A stretch of DNA of 64,000 bases from Prorocentrum cordatum (GCA_963575745.1 CAUYUJ010001292.1:247501-311500); one strand, 5' to 3'. Positions 18,991 through 30,163 are shown, counted from the first letter of the stretch. A program made the numbers and translations. Notes: a model not told the origin generated them from the letters alone.

Positions 18991-21900
18991 GGCGGTAGCG
19001 TTGAAACGTTGCGGGCGTCTTGAGTCACCGGGCGGCTTGGCGCGCGCTCGCCCCGGCCTTTCCGCAGCCCCGATGATTGGGGTCGCCGGGCCGAGCGAGG
19101 ACTCTTGACGCGTGCGACGTTTCAAACGCTCCGCGGGGGAGGGGTCGCCCAGGGCTGGAGCGCCGGCTTTCGCGAGCACCCCTGGAAGCGTCGCGGGCTT
19201 CTTCCAGGCGCCTCGGGCCCAGACATAGCCACGTAGCGGGCCCCTTAGCGCCTCTGTCTTGGGCCCCAGGAGCCGCCCAAGAAGTCCGGGAAGTGTCGCG
19301 CGAGTATCCCTTGCAGCTTTTTGTGCGGTGCCAACAGCGACGACATGGACCCGATTGACCCTTCCAAACTCATTCGGTGGGGGCGCGGGGAAGCCCGCTC
19401 CCCCGACGGCAAGATCTACGGGAACGCCGTCGACAACGACTGGTACTGCGAGAGGACGTACATGCAGAAATTCGGGCACTTGTTCACCTCCAGGATCGAG
19501 TTTAAGAGGAAGCTCGAGGGGGACAAGGTGATGCTCGACGGTTTCATGAAGCACCGCAATGACTTCATCGACTCGGGCAGGGGCACGGGCAAATGCCGCT
19601 TCCCAAGGTCTTCCGCAGGCAGCGGCAACCCAGTCAAGGTCTCCCGCAAAACGACGGCCAAGACAGAGCTCAAGGCCCCGAACGATAAGTTCTACACGGA
19701 GAAGCACTACAAAGAGACATTCGGCTGGCCCATACAAAAGGCAAACGGTCACCGCCGCGTGAAGTTCGGGCCGCACAAGGGGATCGCAGTGCCTGGAGAT
19801 CAGGTCATGGACCAGCCGTGGGAGATCATCAACACGTACGGCAAGGGCTTGGAGATGGAGGATGGCGGGGCTGTTTCCCTCCGTCGTCCTGTCCTTCGCC
19901 CCCCCTCCTCTTCTGCTCCTCGCTCCATCCCCCTTCTCATTATCCCCCCCCGCCGCCTGAGGGGGAAGGAGCGAGGGGCAAGGGGGAAGGGGCGATGGGG
20001 GGAGGGCCAGACGGGGTTGCGGCATCCCAGCCTCGCCGAGGAAGTCGTTACAGATGGAGAGGACGAAGATGGCCCTGGCGGCGAGACCAAGTTCGAGGAG
20101 CTCGTGGATCAGCACTTGGAGCAGTACTCGGAGATGGTCAAGGGCAAGACTCACGGGGAGATGATGGCAATGGTGCAGGACTGGATTTGGAAACCCAGAT
20201 TACAGCAACTCGGCGCACGCGGCTTAGGGCGCCCCGGCCTTGGCCCCCATGGCAGCCCTAAGCCCGCGTCGGGGGAAATTTGGGATTCCAAGTCCCTCAG
20301 GAAAGAAAAGCGGCCGAGGCCGCCGCGGCGGCAGCGCCCGGGGAGGCCGACGGCGCGGCGGAGCTTTCCACGCCCGCGAAGGCCACCAGGAACGCTCCTC
20401 CCCAGCCAGAGTCTGGGTCTGGCGGGAAGAGCCATGGCGGCCAGTCCCAGTCGCCCCAGGGGGCAGATGCGCCAGCACCTTCTCGGAGCCGCGGCGTCTT
20501 TGGAGCGGTTTCCGAGAGCCCGAGCCCGAAGGCCAGAGCGCGGTGCCAGCCTAGCAAGCAGCGGCCCTCGGCTAAGCCAGCGCCGAAGCAGGCGAAGGTC
20601 GCGGCCAAGACCGCTGAGCAGTCCAGGGCAGTCGCGCCTGCGGGCCGTCCGAAGCCGCCACAGCAGCAGGCTTCGGGCGCAGGCAAGAGGGGGCCGCGTC
20701 GCACTGACCTGGATGAGTACCCGAGCCTGGGGACCCCCCGGCAAGAGATGCGACGAGGGGCCAGGAGCAGCCCCGGGAGGGCCCCCAAAAGCAGCCCCCT
20801 GAAGCTTCCCCCGAGGCATCGTTCTTGCGGGGCCCCTGGGGGGGGGCTCGCATTGCAGAAGGGCCCGATGCAGCATGTTGCGCGCCGCTTGGGGCCACCT
20901 TGACCGCCCTGCACCTTCCCGGGTCTCTGGGGGGCCCTCAGAGGCCCCCGAATGTTTTCAGGTGCTCGCGTCGATTGCGATTCGTCGCGGGGACTTGGGC
21001 GCGGCGTTCCCGGCGCCGACATCCGAGGATATCTCGAGCGAGATGAATAAAGTTACGTGCCGTGGGAAACGTAATTGTATACGTTTCGCTAGGGAAATCG
21101 TCGGACATTGGGTCTCGAAGTTGGCCCCATCCCATGCTCGTGACGTTGCCGGCGCCGAAGTCCGAGGATGTCTCGGGTGAAACGAGAAAACATAACTCTT
21201 GATCCATGGGGGACGTACCTTGATGTATTTCGCTCGAGGCATCCTCGTGGTTGAAATTGGTTTTGGCTTTATCATGTTTGAAAGATCAGGCCTGGCCCCC
21301 GAGTGAATCATCGCCTTGTGGCATCTGGACGGGCGGGTGTCGGGCATCGCCTTCCCAACAGGTACTCGAGTAAGTTGCTGAGCGAGTGGTGCGCGTCGAG
21401 CGCCTCGGACACGTTCTGGAACGCCGACGCGGCCACGGCGCAGTTCAGGTCCCTCAACCGCTACATCGGCATCCTGAAGAACGAGATTGACACGGCAGAG
21501 TTCGAGAACGCAGAGTCGGCGACCACCGACCAGCTGTCGATGTCCAGGCTCCAGATTATCGAGGCATCCATGAAAATTTTCAGCAAGAAGCGTTCCCCAG
21601 CCCTTCTTCAAGAGTTTAAGCCGTTCGACGCCTTCGTCCAGAGGTTCGCGGAGAGGGCGAAAGGTGGGGCGCCCCGTGATCCAGAGAAATGCTCCTCCGA
21701 TTTCTTCGAGAATTTCCGCTTGGGCTTGGAGCTCGAGTATTCGTTCGGCGCGTGCCCGATCTCCATCCAGAGGGTGAGCTCCATGGTCTTGGCGAGGGCG
21801 GACGTCGACGAGATGCGGGCCAAGATCTTGGAGGGCATGGTGGCTGCCCTGGTGAGGCCCGGCTTTCAGACGGCCAGCGTCGCCAAGAGGATCGCGGACC

Positions 21901-24900
21901 AGTGCGAGGCGTTCCTGGAGAGTGCCCCGGAGGTTCTGCGACCCGAGATCTCCGCCGTCGTCTGCATTGCGAGGGCGACTCCCGGCCAGGAGTTCGAGCA
22001 GGTGATGTCTGAGATGAACGCCGCGGCGACTGACGCCCGCGCCCTTCAGCAGGACGTCGGCACCACGCGTCTCTGCGCGTTGGCCGTGTCTTCGTCTCTC
22101 CATCTCTCGATGATCCTTCCAGGCCTTGTCAAACGATGGTCCTCCCAGGCCTGTTCCAAATCATGATCCTCGGAGGCCCATCCCAAACGATGGTCCTCCC
22201 AGGCCTGTTCCGAACGAGGGTGCCCCCAGGATTGTTTTGCACGATGGTCCTCCCAGGCCCGTTTTAAATCATGGCCCAGCCAGGCCGGTCTCATCCTAGC
22301 ACGGGGGGAGGGGGGGAGAATAGGATGTAGAGAAGGGAGTAGGAGACAGAGTGGGAGAGGAAAACGGATAAACCAAATTTTACCGAAGTCACCGACTAAG
22401 CCGAATTCCCTCCTCCTCCTCCCTCTCCTCCCCCCCTCCCCGCGCCCCGCGCCTCCGCGAGCCGGGCGTGCGGCTGCGGCAGCGGTGGCGGCGGTGGCGG
22501 CAGTGGCCCCATGCCGGGGGGGGGGCCTCCTCCTTCTCATCCTCCTCCTCCTCCTCCTCCTCCTCCTCCTCCTCCCCCTCCTGCTCCTGCTCCCGATATG
22601 GCCTCCACGCTCCTCCAAGAGGGCCTTAAGAGGCGCCCAAGAGAGCCCCAAGAGGGCTGCAAGACGGACCCAATTAGGATCACCCGGAAGGCCTCTGCCG
22701 GGTGATCCTAATTGGGTCCGTCTTGGAGCCCTCTCGGAGCCGTCTGGAGACCCTCTTGGAGCCTTCTTGAGGCCATCTTGGGGCCATGTTGGGCCCCGAG
22801 AGGCTCTCAAGAGAACCCCAAAAGGACTCCAACTAGGATCACCCGGCAGAGCCCTTCCGGGTGATCCTAATCGGGTGAGTTTTGGGGCCCTCTTGTGGCC
22901 CTCCTGGGGCCTCTTAGGGCCTCTTTGGAAGCGTCTGGAGGCCATCTTGAGCCATCTTGGGGCCAGCTCGGGCCCCAAGAGGCTCCCAAGAGGGCCGCAA
23001 GAGGGCCCCAATTGGAATCACCCAGCAGAGGCCTTCCGGGTGATCCTAATTAGCTCTGTCTTGGCGCCCTCTTGTGGCGCTCTCCTGGGGCCCTCTTAGA
23101 AGCCCCTTCGAGCCCTCTTGGAGGCGTCTTCAGGCCATCTTGCGCCGTCTTGGGCAGTAGTGGCAGTAGTAGTAGAGGCCTCTGTGAAACGTCCCGGGAG
23201 CGGCCGGGGATTTTGGCCTAACGTGCTGGGCAGACGTCCGCACGACGGGTGGATGCTCCCGGTGCGGCCGGGGATTTTGGCCTAACGTGCTGGGCGGACG
23301 CCCGTGCGACGGGTGGATGCTCCCGGTGCGGCCGGGGATTTTGGCCTAACGTGCATGGTGCTTTCCTCTTGGATGGGGATTCTGGTGTGGCGTCTCTGCA
23401 GCGGGTGGGCTGTGTTGCCGCTATCTGTTTCAGCCCTTTCGTCGAAGCGGGCGTTTCGGATGCTCCACGCAGGGCCGTCCTCGCGGCCAGGGATTTTGGC
23501 CTGACGTCGCTGACGTCATTCGTAACCCCGACGTGTATGCCGCTTGTTGTTGCAGCACGCCCAATGCGGCCGGGGATTTTGGCCTAACGTGCTGGGCAGA
23601 CGTCCGTGCGAAGGGTGGATGCTCCCGGTGCGGCCGGGGTTTTTGGCTTAACGTGCTGGGCGGACGTCCGTGCGACGGGTGGATGTTCCCGGTGCGGCCG
23701 GGGATTTTGGCCTAACGTGCGTGGTGCTTTCCTCTTGGATGGGGATTCTGGTGTGGCGTCTCTGCAGCGGGTGGGCTGTGTTGCCTCTGGTGTGTTGCAG
23801 CCCTTTAGTCGAAGCGGGCGCTTCGGATTCTCCACGCAGGGTGGTCCTCGCGGCCGGGGATTTTGGCCTGACGTCGCTGACGTCATTCGCAACCCCGACG
23901 TGTATGCCGCTTGTTGTTGTAGCACGCCCAGTGCGGCCGGGGATTTTGGCCTAACGTGCTGGGCAGACGTCCGCACGACGGGTGGATGCTCCCGGTGCGG
24001 CCGGGGATTTTGGCCTAACGTGCTGGGCGGACGCCAGTGCGACGGGTGGATGCTCCCGGTGCGGCCGGGGATTTTGGCCTAACGTGCATGGTGCTTTCCT
24101 CTTGGATGGGGATTCTGGCGTGGCGTCTCTGCAGCGGGTGGGCTGTGTTGCCGCTATCTGTTTCAGCCCTTTCGTCGAAGCGGGCGTTTCGGATGCTCCA
24201 CGCAGGGTCGTCCTCGCGGCCAGGGATTTTGGCCTGACGTCGCTGACGTCATTCGTAACCCCGACGTGTATGCCGCTTGTTGTTGCAGCACGCCCAATGC
24301 GGCCGGGGATTTTGGCCTAACGTGCTGGGCAGACGTCCGTGCGAAGGGTGGATGCTCCCGGTGCGGCCGGGGTTTTTGGCCTATAACGTGCTGGGCGGAC
24401 GTCCGTGCGACGGGTGGATGTTCCCGGTGCGGCCGGGGATTTTGGCCTAACGTGCATGGTGCTTTCCTCTTGGATGGGGAATCTGGTGTGGCGTCTCTGC
24501 AGCGGGTGGGCTGTGTTGCCGCTATGTGTTGCAGCCCTTTAGTCGAAGCGTGCGCTTCGGATTCTCCACGCAGGGTGGTCCTCGCGGCCGGGGATTTTGG
24601 CCTGACGTCGCTGACGTCATTCGCAACCCCGACGTGTATGCCGCTTGTTGTTGTAGCACGCCCAGTGCGGCCGGGGATTTTGGCCTAACGTGCTGGGCAG
24701 ACGTCCGCACGACGGGTGGATGCTCCCGGTGCGGCCGGGGATTTTGGCCTAACGTGCTGGGCGGACGCCAGTGCGACGGGTGGATGCTCCCGGTGCGGCC
24801 GGGGATTCTGGCCTAACGTGCATGGTGCTTTCCTCTTGGATGGGGATTCTGGTGCGGCGTCTCTGCAGCGGGTGGGCTGTGTTGCCGCTGTCTGTTTCAG

Positions 24901-27900
24901 CCCTTTCGTCGAAGCGGGCGTTTCGGATGCTCCACGCAGGGTCGTCCTCACGGCCAGGGATTTTGGCCTGACGTCGCTGACGTCATTCGCAACCCCGACG
25001 TGTATGCCGCTTGTTGTTGCAGCACGCCCAATGCGGCCGGGGATTTTGGCCTAACGTGCTGGGCAGACGTCCGTGCGAAGGGTGGATGCTCCCGGTGCGG
25101 CCGGGGTTTTTGGCCTAACGTGCTGGGCGGACGTCCGTGCGACGGGTGGATGTTCCCGGTGCGGCCGGGGATTTGGGCCTAGCGTGCATGGTGCTTTCCT
25201 CTTGGATGGGGATTCTGGTGTGGCGTCTCTGAAGGAGGGAGGTGGGTATACTCAAAATCCAATATGCTTTTGGACCTCTCCTTCACGATCTGCGTGAGGG
25301 GTGCCCGCCAGTTTCTGAGTTTCGAGGATGTCCGTAGCGAAACGGCCAGGTTGCTCAAAGATGGCTCGACAAAGGCCCGATTTGGGGAGGATGTCTCAGG
25401 CGAAACAGCGATTCTCCTATAGAGGAGCTCAGAATCATTCAAAATACATTGTGTTTTTGAATCGTTGAAGCAAGAATGTTGAAAATCCTATGTGTTTTTG
25501 GACCTCTCCTTCACGATCTGCGTGAGGGGTGCCACCGATTTTCAGAATTTTGAGGATGTCCCTAGCGAAACGGCCGGGAAAATCGAAGACGCACGCACGC
25601 GCGGACGCACGGACGCATTAATCCCCTCTGAGCCCCTCTGAGCTCTACTCCCTCGGAGAGGTGCGTATGAGAATATATATATATATATATATATATATAG
25701 AAACATATACATACATGGGGAAAGACCGAGATAGGTAGCGTTCTGTTCCCCATCCAGAAGGCATTCGGTCGCCACAAGCACCCGCACGGCCAGGCGATCC
25801 TCGACCAGGCGGCCGCCGAGCTCAAGGAGTGGAAGAACTCTGCCGAGAAGTGGGGGGACATCAAGGTTGAGTGGGAGCGCTTGGCAACCGTCGTCAATGG
25901 GGGCAGATCCGAGGCCATTGGAGCCGACAGCGTGAAGGATGGCATCGTGAAGATTAACAGCTGGGCAGAGTCCGTCACAGACTCCACGTGGTCGGTCATG
26001 GGCGCCGCCGCCGGGGATGATCGCTGGGTGGCCCAGACCGCCTTTCTCAAGCACACGGACTTCGTGATCGCGGAGACGTCTTTGCTGTTGAACACGTGGG
26101 CCAAGGCGACGCTGTCGCGGACCGAGACCTCGGGTCTGAAGGGTTCCCTCGTGAAGGCGGCGTGCAGGCCGGAGCTCATGGGCAGCGCGAGCGCCAAGTT
26201 GAAGGAGCTCGCCGAGATCCAGCTGAATTACAATTTGATTGACCGCCGCTCGGTCGGGGAGGGGCCCGACTCTCTCGCCCGCATTGCTGAGAGGCGTTCG
26301 GCTCTATTGTTGCTCTCGCGGTGGTTCGGCTCTTCGGACCTGCTCGCGAAGGTGGGGGCGTCGAGCGCGGACCTGCAGGAGTGCGATGCCAAGAAGTTCA
26401 TCGAATTGGACACGCTCGACGCCAGCGCTGACCCCGCCCTGGTGGCCATCCGCGCGAACGCCGACATCGCCGCCTGCCTGGAGAAAGTGCGTCCTGATGC
26501 GAGGCGGAAGGTCATGGCGCAGTCCGCGCGGCCGCTGGCTGCTCTCGACGAGGGGCACGGCGCGATCTGCAAAATGATCCATGTCATCGCCAAGGTATCG
26601 GGGCTATGCCTGTCAGCTTCGCCCACTCGGGGCCTTCTCATCAGCTCCCTGGGAGGTGGAAGCGGGCGGAGGTGTTGGGCGGGGCGGGGGCCGGGGGCGG
26701 ATGGCGGAGGCGGAGATCAGGGGCGGGAAGGGGGGGGGGGGGGGGGCGGGGGGCTGATGCAGGAGGCGAACGGGTCAGTGAGATGGCGAGCATCGCGCCC
26801 GGAAGGCATCGAAGGTGGAGCGCCTCGAGCTGAGCGGTGAGATCGCAGGCGAGTTTGAGAAGGTGACGGCCGATGTCGCGAGCGTCGCTGCCGCCTACGA
26901 CGACGCTGCCTTCGCCGAGCTCGACTCGCAGATGGTCAGGTGCGCGGCTGGCCCCGAGCGGTCGCGGGCCCAGCTGAAGCAACTCCTCGGGCAGTGGGCG
27001 ATGAAGCTCGCGAGCTTGATCGACGTCTCGCGCCGCAAGGAGGTCGTGCGCGCCAACGGCATGAAGGACTTCGCATCGGCTTTCGAGGGGGCCTTCGTCA
27101 GGGCGACGGCGCTGCGCACATTCCTGAATGCGAACCGCAACAAGATGGCCTCCGATTTTGAGGTCGTCTGCGTGGGCTTGCCCACCGAGGAGGGCGTCTC
27201 CGTCGTGGACGCGCTGGAGCTCTACGGCAGCGACGTCTTGGAGAAGGCGCGCTCGGTCGCGGAGGCCGAGGCGATGGACGTCGTCAGAGGCGTGTCGAAG
27301 TTGCACCCCGACAAGGACGTGCTTCTCAGTCCCGCGGTCCTCCGTTCAGCCGACCTGAAGGCCAGCATCGCCACCAACCCGCATCATGGCGAGATCGCCC
27401 CCGCCGTGATGGCGGCGCTTGCCGCGAGGGACGCCCTGGCCAAGCTTCCCACCAAGATCATCCAGGCGCAGTCCGAGAGGGAGCTCAACAGCAGGGTGAA
27501 CGTGGCCAAGGTGGCCATCGGCTTGGAGCACTGTCTCCGCGTGCTGTCGGAGGTGGCGGCGCTGGAGACGCAGGATGGAGGGGCCGAGGGGCAGGGCCGA
27601 TGAGATAGGCGCGGGGGCGGTCGGGGACAGGGGTGGGCCGCGGAAGGAGGGGCGCGGACGGGGGGGGAGCGGGGCGCGGGTGATGGGCCGGCGAGGGCGG
27701 GGGGGGTTCTCCCCGCCTGCCTCCCGTGCCCCGTGCGCCCGTGCATCCCTGCTCGCCCTCGTCTTCGGCCTTCCTCCTCGTCCAAACCCCTCCGCCCCCC
27801 CCGCCCCCCCGCCGCCCCTCGACGCGGCCCTCGCCGGCCCGCCCGAGGAGAAGAAGGCCGCCAGAGTGGCGGCGGCCCTGGAGCGCATGAGCAAGAAGGG

Positions 27901-27958
27901 CGTGAAGGTCCCGACGTACATGAAGTCGCACCTTGACGCGCTGGCTCGCGGCGGCTAG
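18852..27958 (+). CDS. Gene E: about eight exons, unknown protein
   Basis: Coding blocks on one strand, in compatible order, run from ATG 18852 to TAG 27956-27958: about 18852-18990, 19317-19864, 20054-20205, 20301-20720, 21362-22050, 25758-26594, 26791-27550 and 27845-27958. Several junctions keep frame by sight: 19864 (GC donor) to 20054; 26594 (AAG|GTATCG) to 26791, both phase 0. The protein would be about 1,250 residues: a start rich in Ala/Ser, a Cys/Trp/Tyr region (LCGANSDDMDPIDPSKLIRW ... WYCERTYMQKFGHLFT), a basic low-complexity middle, then a long alpha-helical C-terminal half. No enzyme motif recognised. The 22.05-25.76 kb intron holds a higher-order satellite. The gene could be two genes if the large intron is not spliced. 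Confidence 0.6.
19317..19864 (+). CDS. Gene E, exon 2
   Basis: Acceptor CCCTTGCAG (AG 19315-19316). Reads FLCGANSDDMDPIDPSKLIR, a Gly-rich turn, DNDWYCERTYMQKFGHLFTS, a second related segment APNDKFYTEKHYKETFGWPI and ends near GKGLEMED. The two Y/K/F-rich segments resemble each other and may be an internal duplication. Confidence 0.6.
20054..20205 (+). CDS. Gene E, exon 3
   Basis: Acceptor GTTACAG (AG 20052-20053). Reads GEDEDGPGGETKFEELVDQH, then LEQYSEMVKGKTHGEMMAMV and WIWKPRLQQ. Frame joins exon 2 through an Asp codon. Confidence 0.55.
20301..20720 (+). CDS. Gene E, exon 4 (basic low-complexity)
   Basis: Acceptor GTCCCTCAG (AG 20299-20300). Frame: ERKAAEAAAAAAPGEADGAA, Ser/Gly/Pro-rich middle, KQAKVAAKTAEQSRAVAPAG, then RTDLDEYPSLGTP. 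Lysine/alanine/proline-rich, probably disordered. Confidence 0.5.
20940..21260. repeat. GAGGATGTCTCG-family repeats, locus 1
   Basis: TCCGAGGATATCTCGAGCG (about 21019), TCCGAGGATGTCTCGGGTG (about 21160), and an inverted copy CGCTCGAGGCATCCTCG (about 21230). The same core recurs at 25.3-25.6 kb and inverted at about 35800. Confidence 0.7.
21362..22050 (+). CDS. Gene E, exon 5
   Basis: Acceptor CTTCCCAACAG (AG 21360-21361). Reads YSSKLLSEWCASSASDTFWN, NRYIGILKNEIDTAEFENAE, SRLQIIEASMKIFSKKRSPA and on to EFEQVMSEMNAAATDARAL. Alpha-helical throughout, mixed composition; clear coding. Confidence 0.65.
22108..22290. repeat. 27-bp minisatellite, locus 3
   Basis: Units starting at about 22135, 22164, 22189, 22217, 22243 and 22270, core GATGGTCCTCCCAGGCCTG. 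First unit starts within 100 bp of gene E exon 5. Confidence 0.85.
22600..23160. repeat. Three tandem foldback units
   Basis: A 28-bp perfect stem (22660-22687 with 22698-22725, 10-nt loop) is followed by a 13-bp stem (22834-22846 with 22857-22869) and a weaker one near 23011-23050, all on GGATCACCCGG / CCGGGTGATCC. Outer arms are CTCTTGGGGCC minisatellite, also inverted. Unit length is about 165-180 bp. Confidence 0.9.
23190..25237. repeat. Satellite array 2: 733-bp higher-order repeat
   Basis: Identical landmarks at 23249, 23982 and 24716 are 733-734 bp apart; inside, two diverged about 367-bp halves alternate (landmarks 23304, 23670, 24037). Each half contains GTGCGGCCGGGGATTTTGGC several times and GACGTCGCTGACGTCATTCG. 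It lies in the large gene E intron. Open frames of 112 codons recur because of the repeat and are not genes. Confidence 0.95.
25250..25590. repeat. GAGGATGTC-family repeats, locus 2
   Basis: A direct repeat of about 105 bp, GACCTCTCCTTCACGATCTG at 25273 and 25501 (228 bp apart), each followed by GAGGATGTCC.TAGCGAAACG. A further GAGGATGTCTCAGGCGAAAC lies at about 25388. Confidence 0.85.
25672..25698. repeat. TA dinucleotide repeat
   Basis: (TA)n of about 27 bp, 60 bp upstream of the gene E exon 6 acceptor. Confidence 0.9.
25758..26594 (+). CDS. Gene E, exon 6
   Basis: Acceptor CCCCATCCAG (25748-25757) and donor AAG|GTATCG at 26595, both phase 0. Reads KAFGRHKHPHGQAILDQAAA, ELKEWKNSAEKWGDIKVEWE and a long helical run to HVIAK. 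Good composition in this frame only. Confidence 0.7.
26791..27550 (+). CDS. Gene E, exon 7
   Basis: From an AG at 26789-26790 the frame reads KASKVERLELSGEIAGEFEK, VTADVASVAAAYDDAAFAEL and continues helical to VGL...RVLSEVAALETQ. An in-frame TGA at 26779 fixes the left limit. A 196-bp intron with a G run separates it from exon 6. Confidence 0.65.
27845..27958 (+). CDS. Gene E, last exon
   Basis: EEKKAARVAAALERMSKKGV followed by KVPTYMKSHLDALARGG and TAG 27956-27958. Preceded by C-rich DNA. Confidence 0.55.
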   Translation, partial: EEKKAARVAAALERMSKKGVKVPTYMKSHLDALARGG

Positions 27959-28119
27959 CCGCCCGCCAGCCTGCCCCATCCCACCTCCCCCTCCCTTGTG
28001 CGTGGGCGGGCCATCTGGGATGGCTTGCCAAAGCGAGCGCGATAGGCGCAATATGACCCATCCTCCATCCTGCGCCCATCGCGCCCGCGGAGCGTGGTCG
28101 GGCCCCCTGCCTGGGGCAA

Positions 28120-28245
28120 ACAGGAGAGGAGGAGGAGGAGGAGGAGGAGGAGGATGGGGGAGGAGGAGGAGGAGGAGGAGGAGGAGGAGGAGGAGGAGGG
28201 AGAGGGAGAGGAGGCGGAGGAGGAGAAGGAGGAGGGCGAGGCGAG
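28120..28245. repeat. GGA tract
   Basis: (GGA)n with minor interruptions. Confidence 0.9.
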
Positions 28246-28259
28246 GGGGGGCATGCGGA

Positions 28260-28790
28260 TGAGGAGAAGGCTTCTTGGAAGCTTCTTGGAGCTTCCTGGG
28301 GGCCTCCCAGGATATGTTTGAAATCTGCTCGGGGGCCTCGCAGGGCCCCCTGGCGGCCTCTTGAGCCCCTTGAGCCGTTTAACACACATATGGCCCATGG
28401 GCTCATAGGCTGTGGGGGCCGCCTTGGGGGCCTCTCTAGGCCGCGTCGGTGCCCTCCTGGAACGGGCCGCAGCCGTCTTGGGCCCCCCCATCGGGGGACC
28501 CTTGGTGCGATGTTTGGGCCCTCCTGGGCCGACTTGAGGCCCTCTCAGGGGCCTCCTGGGTTATCTTGGATTATGTTGGAGGCCTCTCGGTGGCTTCTTG
28601 GGCCCTTTTGGGCGGTCGGGAACCCGGGCGAGCGATGACTCTCAATCGTCCAGAAAACTTTGGTTGATCAATGGCGTTGGGCCCATCGGGCTCTCCAAGG
28701 GGGCCTTTTGGCCCCCCTCGGGCTCTCCGAGAGGGCCTGTTGGACCCCTCGGGCTCTCTCAGAGGGCCTCTTGGACCGCTTGGCCAGGCA
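28260..28790. repeat. CTTGGGGGCC minisatellite
   Basis: Degenerate GGGGGCCTCTTGG units over about 500 bp; inverted arms around a CATATGGCCCATG centre near 28385-28400. No gene in 27960-29100. Confidence 0.8.
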
Positions 28791-28900
28791 TTTCCTCATT
28801 TCAGCTCAATCATCTTATCCCCCCCCCCTCCGTTATCTCCTCCTCTAGAGCCGCTCGCGCGGATGCGGCTCAGTCTTGCCCGCGGCCCTGAAGGACTGGC

Positions 28901-28980
28901 AGCCTTTTTTTTTTTTTTTCTTTTTCTTCACCCTCTCTCTCACCCCACCCATCTATCTCCATCTCTCTCTCTCTCTCTCT
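28901..28980. repeat. T run and CT repeat
   Basis: T12-type run at about 28906 followed by CT-rich sequence to 28980; a second (CT)n lies at 29247-29279. Confidence 0.9.
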
Positions 28981-29104
28981 GGCGTGAGTCCCCCTTCGGA
29001 GGCCTGCGAGGGGGGGGCCAGCGACGCCGTCCTGGCGCCTCAGCACCAGGGGCAGAGCAGCCCCCTCCTGCCCCGAGAGGCCCCGCCGAGGGCCGCGCTT
29101 GCAG

Positions 29105-29159
29105 CGCGCCGCGAGGGAGCTGCGCGCACGCGAGGAACTGCGCGCACTGCGCGCCAGCG
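29105..29159 (+). CDS. Possible short coiled-coil exon
   Basis: After CTTGCAG the frame reads RAARELRAREELRALRASD and reaches a GT. Leu at 4/3 spacing suggests a coiled coil. It is one of several Ala/Glu/Arg islands on this strand (32.8, 33.8, 36.1 kb). Very short; chance is possible. Confidence 0.25.
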
Positions 29160-29237
29160 ATGTGTCCGGGAACACAAGTCCTCCGCCTCCTCGCCCTCCC
29201 CTTTTTCCTTCTCCCACTGCCCTTCCTCCCCCTTTCT

Positions 29238-29283
<46 letters not shown>

Positions 29284-29639
29284 CCGACTCTCTGGTCCCC
29301 CGCCGAACTGCCCCCGCGGCGTCGGGGCTGGTTCCTGGGCGAAGCCGGGCCCAGGGGGGGACGGTCGGGCGGTCGATCAGGGCTTGTGCGTGTGTTTGCG
29401 TGCGTGTGTGTGGGTGTGTGCGTATTTTCGATTGGCACGGGAAGAAAACAACGACCTCGGGTCCACGCAAGGCCCCGGGGGCCGGTCCCTGAGGGCCCCG
29501 TTCGGGGCCTTGAAGAACGCCTTCGGCCCCTCTTCCCTAGAAGCCTCGATCGCCCCCCCATCGGCCCCTCGGGCGCCTGCCCCCTCTTGCTGACGCCTTT
29601 TTTTTGCGTGTGCTTTGCTCGGTGTTGTTAACGCTTCGG

Positions 29640-29835
29640 GTGGAATTAGTTGTTTTTGTTGTCGTTGCATGTTGTAATATCCCAATTAGTTGTTTTAGTT
29701 GTTGTGGGCACTGCTGGCCTGCCGAATTAATTGTTTTACTTGTGGGCCGCGTTGCTACAATTGTATGAATTGTTTGTTATAGTTGTTGTTTTAGTTGTCT
29801 ACAACATCCCGCATTAGTTGTTGGGGACAGTTGAT
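29640..29835. repeat. TTAGTTGTTTT degenerate repeat
   Basis: AT-rich patch with repeated AATTAGTTGTTTTAGTTGTTG text; lower GC than its surroundings. No gene seen. Confidence 0.75.
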
Positions 29836-30000
29836 GGGGCGAGGAAACCTATCAGGGTGTAACTCATCAGACCCACCGCCAACTTTGAACACTGGGGGGA
29901 GGGGGAGGCGTTTACAGATGAATGTGGCATGAGTGTTCGCTATTTTTTTCCGAGGCCTGGTGCGTGCAGGATTCCCAACATGAACCCCACGACGGTAACC

Positions 30001-30163
30001 TTCAGTCGGGCGTGTCCCTCTACAGGAGGAATGCTCAAAAATAGTAAAACATAGTCAGGAGGCGACTTTTGTTGTTACTATTTTCCCGTACGTTTGATTA
30101 TTTGTTGAGCATTTTTTTATTTTTCGTCCAAAACCCCCCTGTAGGGGGACACGCCCGACTGAA
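30001..30163. mobile_element. MITE family 1, copy 1
   Basis: 163 bp. Left end TTCAGTCGGGCGTGTCCC, right end the complement (GGGACACGCCCGACTGAA); arms extend over CTCTACAGG / CCTGTAGGG. The inside is AT-rich. Flanks CGGTAACC (29993-30000) and TGGCAACC (30164-30171) match at 6 of 8, a decayed 8-bp target duplication. No coding capacity. Confidence 0.85.

Noticed and set aside
23249-25054. Three identical-length 112-codon frames that could look like a gene family
   Set aside because: Spacing equals the 733-bp satellite period and the reading frame is just the repeat.
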